DNA from: Actinomycetota bacterium
GTDB lineage: Bacteria > Actinomycetota > Acidimicrobiia > Acidimicrobiales > Iamiaceae
Assembly (NCBI GenBank): GCA_019639075.1
Contig: JAHBSO010000004.1
Span: forward strand, 145,704 to 209,703
Length of the DNA: 64,000 bases
Reading direction: 5' to 3'
The notes under the pieces are model-generated. The model was not told where the DNA came from. It worked only from the letters and a program-made list of their open reading frames with translations, and searched no databases. Of this stretch, positions 25,264 to 34,284 are shown piece after piece. Both the position numbers and the translations under genes were made by a program. Positions within the stretch are counted from its first letter, which is position 1. Each line of letters begins with the position of its first letter.

Positions 25264-26541
25264 TCAGGCGATCCGGTCGGCCCCGCGGAAGTACGGGAGC
25301 AGCGCCTCGGGCACGTCGATGCCGCCGTCGGCCCGGTGGAAGGTCTCCACGATCGCGGCCCACACCCGGGGCACGGCCAGCGCCGAGCCGTTGAGCGTGT
25401 GGACCATGGCCGTGCCGCCCGTCCCGGGCCGGTAGCGGATGTTGCCCCGGCGGGCCTGGTAGTCCGAGAACCACGACACCGACGAGACCTCGAGCCACTG
25501 GTCCGAGCCCGGCGCGTAGACCTCGACGTCGAAGGACCGGTGGTGGCTCTGGCCGAGGTCGCCGGTGCAGATCTCGAGCACCCGGTAGGCCAGGCCGAGC
25601 GAACCGATCGTCTCGGCCACGGAGTCGACCATGTGGTCGAGCAGCTCGGGTGCCTCCTCGGGCGTGGCGTACGAGAAGATCTCGACCTTGTCGAACTCGT
25701 GGGTGCGCAACATGCCCCGGGTGTCCCGCCCGGCCGAGCCGGCCTCGCGCCGGTAGCACGACGTCGCCGCCATCATCTTGAGCGGCAGCGCGTCGAGGTC
25801 GATGATCTCGTCGCGGTACAGCGAGGTGAGCGGCACCTCGGCGGTGGGGATGCACCACAGGTCGTCGCGCTCGATCAGGTACGCATCGTCGGCGAACTTG
25901 GGGAGCTGCCCGGTGGCGGTGAGCGTCTCGCTCGTGACGAGGGTGGGCGGCCGGACCTCCTCGTACTCGGCCGCGTTGCGGTCGAGCCCGTACTGCAGGA
26001 GCGCGCGCGAGAGCGTGGCGCCCCCCTTGCGCTGCGCGGTGAACATCGCGCCCGAGACCTTCACGGCCCGTTCGTTGTCGAGGATGCCGTAGCGCTCCCC
26101 CAGCTCCCAGTGCGGGATGCGCTGGTGGTCGCCGTAGCGGTCGGGGTCGAAGCCGCTGATGCGGACCACCGGGTTGTCGGCGTCGGATGCGCCGTCGGGG
26201 GCGTCGGGATGCGGCGTGTTCGGGATGTGCAGCAGCAGCGCGTGGATCTCGGCCTCGACCTCCGAGGTCGAGTGGGCCAGCTCCTGCTCCTGGGCACCCA
26301 ACTCACGGCTGCGGTCCTGGAGGCCGGCGGCCTCGTCGCCCCGACCCTCCCGGTGCAGCTCACCGACCTGCTTGGACAGCTGCTTGACCTCGCTGCGCAG
26401 CTCGTCCCGCTGGGAGGCCACCTGCCGCTGCCGGGCGTCGAGCTCGACGACCCGGTCGAGCTCGGAGGTGTCGATCCCCCGGCGGGCCAGCGAGGCGCGG
26501 ACCACCTCGGGCTCGGTGCGGATGCGACGGATGTCGAGCAT
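25264..26541 (-). CDS. serS: seryl-tRNA synthetase
   Basis: A 425-residue class II synthetase. An N-terminal coiled-coil arm (about 30-110) contacts tRNA; motif 2 (CYRREAGSAGRDTRGMLR) and motif 3 (NGSALAVPR) of the active site are intact. The length is normal. The ATG at 26541 follows TACCGT on the minus strand by seven bases, so it is probably leaderless. It is divergent from an ABC transporter gene, whose promoter box is also leaderless. Confidence 0.96.
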   Translation of the reverse strand: MLDIRRIRTEPEVVRASLARRGIDTSELDRVVELDARQRQVASQRDELRSEVKQLSKQVGELHREGRGDEAAGLQDRSRELGAQEQELAHSTSEVEAEIHALLLHIPNTPHPDAPDGASDADNPVVRISGFDPDRYGDHQRIPHWELGERYGILDNERAVKVSGAMFTAQRKGGATLSRALLQYGLDRNAAEYEEVRPPTLVTSETLTATGQLPKFADDAYLIERDDLWCIPTAEVPLTSLYRDEIIDLDALPLKMMAATSCYRREAGSAGRDTRGMLRTHEFDKVEIFSYATPEEAPELLDHMVDSVAETIGSLGLAYRVLEICTGDLGQSHHRSFDVEVYAPGSDQWLEVSSVSWFSDYQARRGNIRYRPGTGGTAMVHTLNGSALAVPRVWAAIVETFHRADGGIDVPEALLPYFRGADRIA

Positions 26542-26621
26542 GGGAGGCACGGTAGTGGGTGCCCCGTGACCGCCCCGCACCCGTTGGGGTGCCGTCGGAT
26601 GCCAGGAGTAGCGTCGGTCGA

Positions 26622-27602
26622 GTGCCGGCCATCGAGGTGGACGACCTCTCCATCACCTTCGGGACGACCGTCGCGGTCGACCACCTCAGCTTCTCCGCCG
26701 ATCTCGGTGAGGTGCTCGCGGTGCTCGGGCCGAACGGGGCCGGCAAGACGTCGACGGTCGAGACCCTCGAGGGCTATCGGCGCCCGTCCGACGGTCGGGT
26801 CCGGGTGCTCGGTCTCGACCCGGTCGCCGACCACGCCGCGCTCATGCCCGACATCGGGGTGATGCTCCAGGCCGGGGGCGTCAGCCCGGGCACCCGACCC
26901 GCCGAGGCCCTGCGCACCTACGCCAGCTTCTTCGCCGACCCCGAGGACCCCGACGAGCTGCTCGATCGGGTCGGCCTACGCGGGGTGCGCCGCTCCACCT
27001 GGCGGAACCTGTCGGGCGGCGAGCAGCAGCGCCTGTCGCTGGCCCTCGCCCTGGTCGGCCGGCCGCGGGTGGCGTTCCTCGACGAGCCGACGAACAGCGT
27101 CGACGTGCAGGGCCGCCAGCTCATCCGGTCGATCGTGCGTGACCTGGCCCACGACGGGGCCTGCGTCGTGCTCACCACCCACGACCTGGCCGAGGCCGAG
27201 AAGGTCGCCGACCGGGTCGTGATCATCGACCACGGTCGGCTCGTCGTGGCCGGGACCCCGCGGGACCTCATGGACGCGACCGGATCCGACGAGATCCTCT
27301 TCGGTGCGACCGCCGGCCTCGACGTCACCTCGCTGGCCGAGGCGCTCGGCGCCCCGGTGCGGGAGGTGTCGCCCGGCGAGTACCGGGTGGAGGCCGAGCC
27401 GACCCCGGCCACCGTGGCCCGGCTCACCGGGTGGCTGGCCGACCACGACCAGCCGCTCGCCGACCTCCGGGCCGGCCGCCAGCGCCTGGAGGACGTGTTC
27501 GTACGGCTCACCAGGGAATCGGCCGGCGCGACCGTCGAGGGCGACGACCGATCGGTCCGGGCCCGGCGTGGCGGCCGAGGGCGACGGGCGGCCCGACGGT
27601 GA
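26622..27602 (+). CDS. ABC-2 type exporter ATPase
   Basis: A 326-residue ABC ATPase: Walker A GPNGAGKTS, signature LSGGEQQR, Walker B RVAFLDEPT and switch His in TTHDLAEAE. A C-terminal extension of about 100 residues, as in drug-resistance (DrrA-like) ATPases, follows. The start is GTG at 26622, seven bases after TAGCGT (26609-26614). Its GTGA overlap with the permease gene makes a two-gene exporter; the cargo is unknown. Confidence 0.88.
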   Translation: MPAIEVDDLSITFGTTVAVDHLSFSADLGEVLAVLGPNGAGKTSTVETLEGYRRPSDGRVRVLGLDPVADHAALMPDIGVMLQAGGVSPGTRPAEALRTYASFFADPEDPDELLDRVGLRGVRRSTWRNLSGGEQQRLSLALALVGRPRVAFLDEPTNSVDVQGRQLIRSIVRDLAHDGACVVLTTHDLAEAEKVADRVVIIDHGRLVVAGTPRDLMDATGSDEILFGATAGLDVTSLAEALGAPVREVSPGEYRVEAEPTPATVARLTGWLADHDQPLADLRAGRQRLEDVFVRLTRESAGATVEGDDRSVRARRGGRGRRAARR

Positions 27603-28366
27603 CCGCGATCGATCCCGACGTCCGCAACCAGGCCGCATCGGCGTCACGGATCTGGTGGGCGCAGACCCGCAGCGAGCTCCTGCTCACCCTGCGCCGGGGC
27701 GAGTCGGTGCTGCTCACGTTCCTGATCCCGATGGTGGTGCTGGGCTTCTTCTCCACCATCGACGTCCTCCCCTACGGCGACGGCACCGCGGTCGAGTTCC
27801 TGTTCCCGGGGGTGCTCGCGCTGGCGGTCATGTCGACGGCGTTCGTCTCCACGGCCATCGCCACGGGCTTCGAACGCCAGATGGGGGTGCTGAAACGCCT
27901 CGGAGCGACCCCGCTCACCCGACCGCAGCTCCTGTGGGCCAAGACGGCGTCGATCGTCATCATCGAGGCGCTCCAGGTGGTGGTCCTCGTGATCCAGGGG
28001 CTGCTGCTCGGCTTCCACTTCGGGGGTGCCGATCTCGGCCTGGCGTTCCTGGCCACGGCGCTCGGCACCATCGCCTTCGCCGGGCTCGGCCTGCTGATGG
28101 CCGGCGCGCTGCCGGCGCTCACCACGCTCGCCGCGGCCAACGGCGTCTACCTGCTGCTGCTCCTGCTGAGCGGCATGCTGTTCCCCGTCGACGAGCTTCC
28201 GGGCGCGCTGCAGGTGTTCTCCGAGGTGCTGCCGAGCGGCGCGCTGGCGGAGATCTATCGGGGCACCCTCGGCGACGCCGCGGTCACCGGGCGGGCGTGG
28301 ATGGTGCTCGCAGCATGGGCGGTGCTGGCGCCGGCCGCCGCGGCCCGCACGTTCCGCTGGGAGTAG
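27599..28366 (+). CDS. ABC-2 type transporter permease
   Basis: A 255-residue permease with six hydrophobic segments and a conserved FERQMGVLKRLGATPLTRPQ loop of the ABC-2 family. It pairs with the ATPase upstream through a GTGA overlap. It is probably a lipid or drug exporter. Its stop precedes a duplicated repeat element. Confidence 0.87.
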   Translation: MTAIDPDVRNQAASASRIWWAQTRSELLLTLRRGESVLLTFLIPMVVLGFFSTIDVLPYGDGTAVEFLFPGVLALAVMSTAFVSTAIATGFERQMGVLKRLGATPLTRPQLLWAKTASIVIIEALQVVVLVIQGLLLGFHFGGADLGLAFLATALGTIAFAGLGLLMAGALPALTTLAAANGVYLLLLLLSGMLFPVDELPGALQVFSEVLPSGALAEIYRGTLGDAAVTGRAWMVLAAWAVLAPAAAARTFRWE

Positions 28367-28373
28367 CGCGGCG

Positions 28374-28540
28374 TTTCGACTGCACTCCGCTGGCGCTCCG
28401 TTCCGCTCAACGAACAGACGCGGCGCCGCGTTTCGACTGCACTCCGCTGGCGCTCCGTTCCGCTCAACGAACAGCCCAGAACTGCTCCTTGAGCGCCCGA
28501 AGCGAGTCGAAAGGCGTCGAGCGGAGCGAGGCCGAAGGCT
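28374..28540. repeat. head-to-head stop-proximal repeats, locus 6
   Basis: Between the convergent ABC permease and cox subunit IV genes. A 44-base unit (TTTCGACTGCACTCCGCTGG...CTCAACGAACAG) occurs twice in direct repetition at 28374-28417 and 28431-28474. Units in the opposite orientation (CTTGAGCGCCCGAAGCGAG, TCGAAAGG) then follow and run up to the minus-strand stop. Confidence 0.9.
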
Positions 28541-28543
28541 GCG

Positions 28544-28921
28544 TCAGGGGGCGAAGCCGGGAGGGCCGCTGCTCCAGATCTCGAACGTCGTCAACACGGC
28601 CATGTAGACGATGACCGCCAGGACGAACCCGAAGTAGAAGGCCCAGCTGAGCAGCGGCTTGTCGAACTTCAGGTGCATGAAGACGTTGGCCACGATGATG
28701 AACTTGGCCATCATCATGATCAGGAGCCCGCTGATCTCGATGAACGAGCGGAGCCCGTGGGCGCCGTCCCACCACGGCAGGTAGGACCAGCCGACCTCGA
28801 AGGCGGTGATGATCGCGAGGATGACCGCTGTCCGGACGAACAGCGCGTCGGTCGGGTGCGCGTGGCCGTCGTCGGCATGGTCGCCGGATGCGGCCTCGGG
28901 GGTGACGGTGATGTCGGTCAT
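28544..28921 (-). CDS. cytochrome c oxidase subunit IV-like protein
   Basis: A 125-residue protein with three hydrophobic helices and a His/Asp-rich N-terminus. LIMMMAKFIIVANVFMHLKFD is the signature of the prokaryotic cytochrome oxidase subunit IV family, a non-catalytic subunit that stabilises the complex. It is last in the cox operon, 10 bases after ctaE. Its stop borders a repeat cluster. Confidence 0.88.
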   Translation of the reverse strand: MTDITVTPEAASGDHADDGHAHPTDALFVRTAVILAIITAFEVGWSYLPWWDGAHGLRSFIEISGLLIMMMAKFIIVANVFMHLKFDKPLLSWAFYFGFVLAVIVYMAVLTTFEIWSSGPPGFAP

Positions 28922-28931
28922 GTCCGATCCC

Positions 28932-29576
28932 TCACTTGATCAGGTACACGATGGTGAAGACGACGATCCACACCACGTCGACGAAGTGCCAGTAGAGGCC
29001 CACGATCTCGACGGCCTCGGCGTTGTGCTGGCCGACCCTGCCCCTGAAGGTCAGCCCGAGGGTGACCAGCAGGATCACGATGCCGATGGTGACGTGGGCA
29101 CCGTGGAAGCCCGTGAGCGTGTAGAAGGCCGACCAGGCCGGGCTGTGGGTGAAGCCGAAGCCTTCGATGGCCGAGAACTCGTAGAACTCGTAGAACTGAC
29201 CGGCGATGAACACCGTGCCGAGCAGGGCGGTCACGGCGAGCCAGCTGCGCAGGATCCGCATGTCACCCCGTTGCGCGGCGGACACGGCGAGCACCATCGA
29301 CAGCGAGCTCATGAGCAGCACGAACGACGACGTCGACGTGAAGGCGATGTCGAACGCGTCGTGGAGGTGCTCGGCCGTCTCGCCCGGGGCCGACGGCAGG
29401 ACCTTGTTGCGGTACAGCACGAAGGTCGAGATGAGACCGCCGAAGAGCAGGCACTCCGAGGCGAGGAAGACCCACATGCCGAGCTTCTCGTTGGAGATGC
29501 CGGTGCTGGTGGGCGGGTGTTCGTCCATGTGGTCCACGGTGTGGCCGTCGGAGACCACGTACGTCGCGTCGCTCAT
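28932..29576 (-). CDS. ctaE: cytochrome c oxidase subunit III
   Basis: A 214-residue, five-helix subunit III. NEKLGMWVFLASECLLFGG and FHGAHVTIGIV, then YWHFVDVVWIVVFTIVYL, are the standard family blocks. It binds lipids and supports proton entry to subunit I. It begins with an ATGA overlap with ctaD. ATG start at 29576. Confidence 0.94.
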   Translation of the reverse strand: MSDATYVVSDGHTVDHMDEHPPTSTGISNEKLGMWVFLASECLLFGGLISTFVLYRNKVLPSAPGETAEHLHDAFDIAFTSTSSFVLLMSSLSMVLAVSAAQRGDMRILRSWLAVTALLGTVFIAGQFYEFYEFSAIEGFGFTHSPAWSAFYTLTGFHGAHVTIGIVILLVTLGLTFRGRVGQHNAEAVEIVGLYWHFVDVVWIVVFTIVYLIK

Positions 29577-31612
29577 CGGGCGGCGACCTCCTCGGGCGCG
29601 TTGGCTTCGTCGGCGACGGCATCACCCTCGTCGTTCGCCGCAGGTTCGACGGCGACGTCGGACGTGTCGTTGGGCCCGGACGGCTCGTCGTCGTGGCCGT
29701 GGTCCGCGTTGGGATCGGTCGACGGCTCGAGGATCCAGCCGATCATCGCCCCCACGATGAGCAGCACGCCCGGGATGACGAGCAGCAGGTTGAAGATGAG
29801 GCCGTAGGCCAGGAACGGCATGCCCGACGCCAGCACGATCGGCCAGTACGACGGCGACGGCAGGTGCACGCCCTCGCCGTTGCCGGGCTGGGCGATCTCG
29901 GCGCCGGTGGCCACCGGGACCAGCCGGCCGTCCTCGTCCTCGCCGTACTTGCGGTGCCAGAAGTCGTCGAAGACCTCGATCGTCGGCGTGTAGTCGAAGT
30001 TGTGCGCCGGCGTCGGCGACTGCAGCGACCACTCCAGGCTCCGGGCGTCCCACGGGTCCGGACCGACGGCGACGCCGGCCTTCTTGTGGGCCCGGTAGCT
30101 GTGGAAGATGATCCAGAAGAAGTAGAGGAACGACAGACCGATCAGCGTGGCGCCGATGGTCGACACCATGTTCCAGAAGTTGAAGCCGTAGCCGTCCCGG
30201 TAGGTGTAGGTCCGGCGGGGCATGCCCTGGAGGCCGAGGATGTGCATCGGCCCGAAGGTCAGGTTGAACCCGACGAACAGGACCCAGAAGTTGATCTTGC
30301 CGTGGAGCTCGCTCAGCTTGTAGCCGAACACCTTCGGCCACCAGAAGTACCAGCCGCCGACGAAGCCGAAGAGGGCGCCGCCGAAGAGGACGTAGTGGAA
30401 GTGGGCGACGATGTAGTACGTGTCGGTCTGCTGGGTGTCGGCCGGTGCGATCGCGTGGGTCACGCCCGAGAGACCACCGATGGTGAACATGGTGATGAGG
30501 CCGATCGAGTACATCATCGGCGCCGTGAACCGGAGCTTGCCGCCCCACATGGTGGCCAACCAGTTGAGGATCTTCACGCCGGTCGGCACGGCGATGAACA
30601 TCGTGGCGACCGAGAAGGCGGCGACCGAGATCGGGCCGATGCCCGAGGCGAACATGTGGTGGGCCCACACGCCCCAGCCCATGAAGCCGATCGCGATCCC
30701 CGAGAACACCATGAACGGGTAGCCGAAGATCGGCTTGCGGGCGAAGGTCGGGATGATCTCCGAGATCAGGCCGAACGCCGGGAGGATCATGATGTAGACC
30801 TCCGGGTGACCGAAGATCCAGAACAGGTGCTCCCACAACAGCGGGTCACCGCCGGCGGACACGTCGAAGAACCGGGCACCGAAGAGCCGGTCGAACATCA
30901 GCAGCACCTGGGCGGCGGTGAGCACCGGGATGGCGAACAGCAGCAGGAACTGGGTGACGAGCGACATCCAGGTGAAGACCGGCATCTTCATGAGGGTCAT
31001 GCCGGGGGCCCGCAGGTTGAGGCAGGTGGTGATCAGGTTCACCGCGCCGACGAGCGACGAGATGCCGGTGAGCAGCAGGCCCATGTTCCAGAAGTCGATG
31101 CCGTGGCTCGGTGAGAACACGACGCCGTTGTTCGGGGCGTAGTTGAACCAACCGCCGTCGGCGCCGCCACCGAGGAACCAGCTCGAGTTGAGCACGATGC
31201 CACCGGCGAGGAACACCCAGAAGGAGAGCGCGTTCATCCGCGGGAACGCGACGTCGCGGGCGCCGATCTGCAGCGGGATCAGGTAGTTCATGAACGCCGC
31301 ACCGATGGGCATCACGACGAGGAAGATCATCGTGGTGCCGTGCATCGTGAAGACCTGGTTGTACAGGTCGGCGCTCAGCAGCTTGCCCTCGGGCTGGGCC
31401 AGCTGGAGGCGGATCAGGTAGGCCTCCAGGCCACCGATCACGAAGAAGAACAGCGACGCGGCGCCGTACATGATGCCGACCCGCTTGTGGTCGACCGAGG
31501 TGATCCAGCTCCGCCAGCCCTTGGTCTGGCCGGCTCGGGCGAACACGCCCATCGGCGGTGCAGTGAGCGCTCCACCGGATCCGAGGGCGAGGGCTCCGTC
31601 GTTGGTCGTCAT
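29573..31612 (-). CDS. ctaD: cytochrome c oxidase subunit I, catalytic
   Basis: A 679-residue subunit I, the haem-copper site of the terminal oxidase. All ligands are visible: His91 (MHGTTM) and His406 for haem a, His404 for haem a3, and His269, His318 and His319 for CuB, with Tyr273 of HPEVY crosslinked to His269. The C-terminus is longer than usual, with a subunit-specific tail after DPWDARSLEW and an acidic end. An AGGAG site precedes ATG 31612. It is in operon with coxB upstream and ctaE downstream. Confidence 0.96.
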   Translation of the reverse strand: MTTNDGALALGSGGALTAPPMGVFARAGQTKGWRSWITSVDHKRVGIMYGAASLFFFVIGGLEAYLIRLQLAQPEGKLLSADLYNQVFTMHGTTMIFLVVMPIGAAFMNYLIPLQIGARDVAFPRMNALSFWVFLAGGIVLNSSWFLGGGADGGWFNYAPNNGVVFSPSHGIDFWNMGLLLTGISSLVGAVNLITTCLNLRAPGMTLMKMPVFTWMSLVTQFLLLFAIPVLTAAQVLLMFDRLFGARFFDVSAGGDPLLWEHLFWIFGHPEVYIMILPAFGLISEIIPTFARKPIFGYPFMVFSGIAIGFMGWGVWAHHMFASGIGPISVAAFSVATMFIAVPTGVKILNWLATMWGGKLRFTAPMMYSIGLITMFTIGGLSGVTHAIAPADTQQTDTYYIVAHFHYVLFGGALFGFVGGWYFWWPKVFGYKLSELHGKINFWVLFVGFNLTFGPMHILGLQGMPRRTYTYRDGYGFNFWNMVSTIGATLIGLSFLYFFWIIFHSYRAHKKAGVAVGPDPWDARSLEWSLQSPTPAHNFDYTPTIEVFDDFWHRKYGEDEDGRLVPVATGAEIAQPGNGEGVHLPSPSYWPIVLASGMPFLAYGLIFNLLLVIPGVLLIVGAMIGWILEPSTDPNADHGHDDEPSGPNDTSDVAVEPAANDEGDAVADEANAPEEVAAR

Positions 31613-31622
31613 CGACGCGCTC

Positions 31623-32834
31623 CTACTTCAGCGTGGTGAGGAAGGCGACCAGATCGTCGATCTGGTCTTCGGACAGGTCGAAGTTCGGCATGCCCCGACT
31701 GTTCAGGGATGCGACGTCACCCGGAGCCATGTGCTTCATGGCCGGTGCGTCGCGGAGCCAGGCCTCGAGGTCGGTGCGGTTGAGGCACTTCTCGATGCCG
31801 TCGTCGGTGCTGGCCCAGGTGGTGCCGAGCGCCGTGCACTCGGGCGTGTCCTTGCGCAGGTCGTACATGGCGCCCGCGAAGGTCGAGCGGGTCATGAAGT
31901 GCGCCAGGTTGGGCGCCGCGTTGGACACCTGGTTCTTCTGCTGCGGGAAGACGAACTCGTCGGTGGCGTCGGACGGGTCGTCGGCCGAGCTCGGGTCGAT
32001 CATGCCGGTGAGCTCGTGGCACGACGTGCACTGGCCGGCGAACGAGCCCCAGCCGTTGATCGCGGCCTCGTCGGTCGGCTTCTCGAACGGCTGCTGCTGG
32101 TGCTCGGTCCAGGCGCTGAACTCGTCCTCGGTGACGGCCACGACCTTGATGCGCATCTCGGCGTGGGACAGGCCGCAGAACTCGGTGCACTGCCCGATGT
32201 ACTCGCCCGGGTCGTCGGCCTCGATGGTCAGCGGGTGGACGCGACCGGGGACCGCGTCCTTCTTGCCGTTGAGCCGGGGCGACCACCACGAGTGGATGAC
32301 GTCGCGGGACTTGATCTTGAGGGCCACCTCGCGGCCGGCCGGGATGACGAGGTCGTTGGCGGTGATGATGTCGGTGTAGTCGCCGTCGCCGTTCAGGTCG
32401 TACCGGTACTCCCACCACCACTGCTGGCCGTACACCTCGACCTGCACGGCGTCCTTCTCGGGCTTCTGGGCGAGGTCGAAGATCAGGTTGACGGTGAAGG
32501 CGCCGATCACCGCGAGGAGCAGCGCCGGGGCGATCGTCCAGCCGATCTCGGCCTTGAAGTGGCCGTGGATCTGCTTGGGCATCTCGTTGAAGTCGTCGTC
32601 GTCACGGGCCCGGAACTTCCAGGCGATGAAGAGCGCACCGCCCAGCACCAGGACCATCACCACCCCGGCGATGCCGAAGATCGGCTTGATCAGGTTGTCG
32701 ATCTTCTGGGCCGCAGGGCCTTCGGGCTTCAGCGTGTCCTGCGGGGCGTCGCTGGCGCACGATGCCGCGAACAGCATCACCGCACCGAGCGCCGGGGCCA
32801 GCTTCAGCAGACGCGAACGAGCGCCTCCGGTCAT
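31623..32834 (-). CDS. ctaC: cytochrome c oxidase subunit II with fused cytochrome c domain
   Basis: A 403-residue lipoprotein (lipobox FAASCASD) with two helices, a CuA domain (QQWWWEYRY; Cys216, Cys220 and His224 in CTEFCGLSH) and a C-terminal cytochrome c domain (CTSCH at 269-273; a Met ligand probably in the RGMPNF region). The fusion makes this a caa3-type oxidase that can take electrons without a free cytochrome c. ATG 32834 has GAGGAGG six bases upstream; a longer frame to 32855 lacks this. Confidence 0.94.
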   Translation of the reverse strand: MTGGARSRLLKLAPALGAVMLFAASCASDAPQDTLKPEGPAAQKIDNLIKPIFGIAGVVMVLVLGGALFIAWKFRARDDDDFNEMPKQIHGHFKAEIGWTIAPALLLAVIGAFTVNLIFDLAQKPEKDAVQVEVYGQQWWWEYRYDLNGDGDYTDIITANDLVIPAGREVALKIKSRDVIHSWWSPRLNGKKDAVPGRVHPLTIEADDPGEYIGQCTEFCGLSHAEMRIKVVAVTEDEFSAWTEHQQQPFEKPTDEAAINGWGSFAGQCTSCHELTGMIDPSSADDPSDATDEFVFPQQKNQVSNAAPNLAHFMTRSTFAGAMYDLRKDTPECTALGTTWASTDDGIEKCLNRTDLEAWLRDAPAMKHMAPGDVASLNSRGMPNFDLSEDQIDDLVAFLTTLK

Positions 32835-32856
32835 GGTTCCTCCTCGGGGGGCCATG

Positions 32857-33678
32857 TCAGCTCCCCACCTCGATCACGACGCTCGATGGCGCCGAGCTGT
32901 GCTCGGTCTCGGTGGTGTGGGTGTCGTGGTCCCGCTCACCGACCACGGCGGCGACCGTGCCGCCGACGAGCAGCGCGAGCGCACCCACGACGATCAGGGC
33001 GGCGATCGCCGAGTGCGAGAGCTTCGGCTTCAGGGCCACGAGGGCACCGACGCCGAGCACGACCGCCGGGACGGCGCCGAACACGACGATCGAACCGACG
33101 CTCGGCAGCGCCAGCAGGATGCGGGACATCCCGAACACGATGCCGACGATGATCAGGACCCCGCCGATCGGCAGCTCGAACGGGCCGAGCAGGGCCGAGC
33201 GCAGCGAGCGGTTGAGCTCGGCGTCGCCGGTGGCGTGGTCGGCCCAGGCCCGGACCGTCCACTCGAAGAGGGTGGCGATCAAGCCGACGATCCCGATGAC
33301 GAACAGCACCGGCCCGACGGCGAGCCCGAGGGCGAGGCAGCCGAACGAGACGGCGCCGACGGTGGGCCAGTAGTTGACCGACACCGGCACCGCCGCGCCG
33401 GGGGCGGCGGGCAGGTCGAGCACCGCGGCCGCCTGCTCGGCATCGGTGTCACGGGTGACCGAGAAGAAGACGGCGATGACGAGCGACACCGCCGCGACGC
33501 TCATCAGGATCGTGTAGCCGATGTGCTCGCCGACGTAGCCCTTCCACCCGAAGGTGAGCGGGCCGAGGAGCGTGTCCATGCCCAGCTTGTGATCGCCGGT
33601 GAACCCGGCGTAGAGCACGGCGGCCACGAAGGCCAGCCCGGCGAGTGCGTAGAAGAACTTGGAACCGGTCTTGATCAT
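32857..33678 (-). CDS. cox-operon membrane protein of unknown function
   Basis: A 273-residue protein with about six hydrophobic segments and an acidic, His-containing C-terminus. VSVNYWPTVGAVSFGCLALGL resembles the start of the long actinobacterial oxidase subunit IV proteins, but I see no definitive motif. It lies between the subunit III-like gene and coxB in one run of genes, so it is likely a structural or assembly partner of the oxidase. Confidence 0.65.
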   Translation of the reverse strand: MIKTGSKFFYALAGLAFVAAVLYAGFTGDHKLGMDTLLGPLTFGWKGYVGEHIGYTILMSVAAVSLVIAVFFSVTRDTDAEQAAAVLDLPAAPGAAVPVSVNYWPTVGAVSFGCLALGLAVGPVLFVIGIVGLIATLFEWTVRAWADHATGDAELNRSLRSALLGPFELPIGGVLIIVGIVFGMSRILLALPSVGSIVVFGAVPAVVLGVGALVALKPKLSHSAIAALIVVGALALLVGGTVAAVVGERDHDTHTTETEHSSAPSSVVIEVGS

Positions 33679-33684
33679 CGGGGC

Positions 33685-34284
33685 CTACTTGGTGATGTAG
33701 ATCGCGAGCCAGATCACGGCATGCGCGGCGACGGTGGCGTACCAGAACACGGCGGCGGCGACGACGCCCTCACGGTCGTTGGGGCCGCGGTAGTCGCCGG
33801 CGAGGACCCGGAGGGTCATCGCCAGCACGTAGACCATCCCGGCGATCATCATGACCAGGTGGGCACCGGTGACCACGTAGAACAGCAGGCCCATCGGGGT
33901 GTCGACCCCGATGCCCGACACCTTGTAGAGGAACACGGTGAGGTTGACCACCGAGAGCCCGAACAGGAGCGTCATCCCGAGGGCGAGGTAGGCCATGGCC
34001 CGGTCGTTCTTGCCGACCGCATCGACCGCCCAGGTGACGGTGATCGCCGACAGCAGCATGGTGCCGAAGGCGAGGTTGGACGGGGTGAGCGGGATCTGCC
34101 CACCGTCGGGCAGCCAGGCGGTGCCGGCGGCGAGCGCGTGGGACCGGGCGCTGAGGTACAGGCCGACGAGCCCCATGATCGCCATGAAGGCGCCGCCGGC
34201 GGCGAGGTAGGTGCCGACCAGGAGCACGCGGGGACGCATGGGCTCCGGGGCCGGGGGCAGGGCGAGTGCGGCGTCGGAGGCCAT
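33685..34284 (-). CDS. divergent haem-copper oxidase subunit III-like protein
   Basis: A 199-residue, five-helix protein of the subunit III family (LLVGTYLAAGGAFMAIMGLV, LLFYVVTGAHLVMMIAG, then FWYATVAAHAVIWLAIYI). It diverges from ctaE in the same operon. The start ATG 34284 shares one base with the upstream stop (TGATG) and has GAGGAG at a good distance. It follows the metal-ligand-less subunit I homologue, so the two may form an accessory heteromer. Confidence 0.8.
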   Translation of the reverse strand: MASDAALALPPAPEPMRPRVLLVGTYLAAGGAFMAIMGLVGLYLSARSHALAAGTAWLPDGGQIPLTPSNLAFGTMLLSAITVTWAVDAVGKNDRAMAYLALGMTLLFGLSVVNLTVFLYKVSGIGVDTPMGLLFYVVTGAHLVMMIAGMVYVLAMTLRVLAGDYRGPNDREGVVAAAVFWYATVAAHAVIWLAIYITK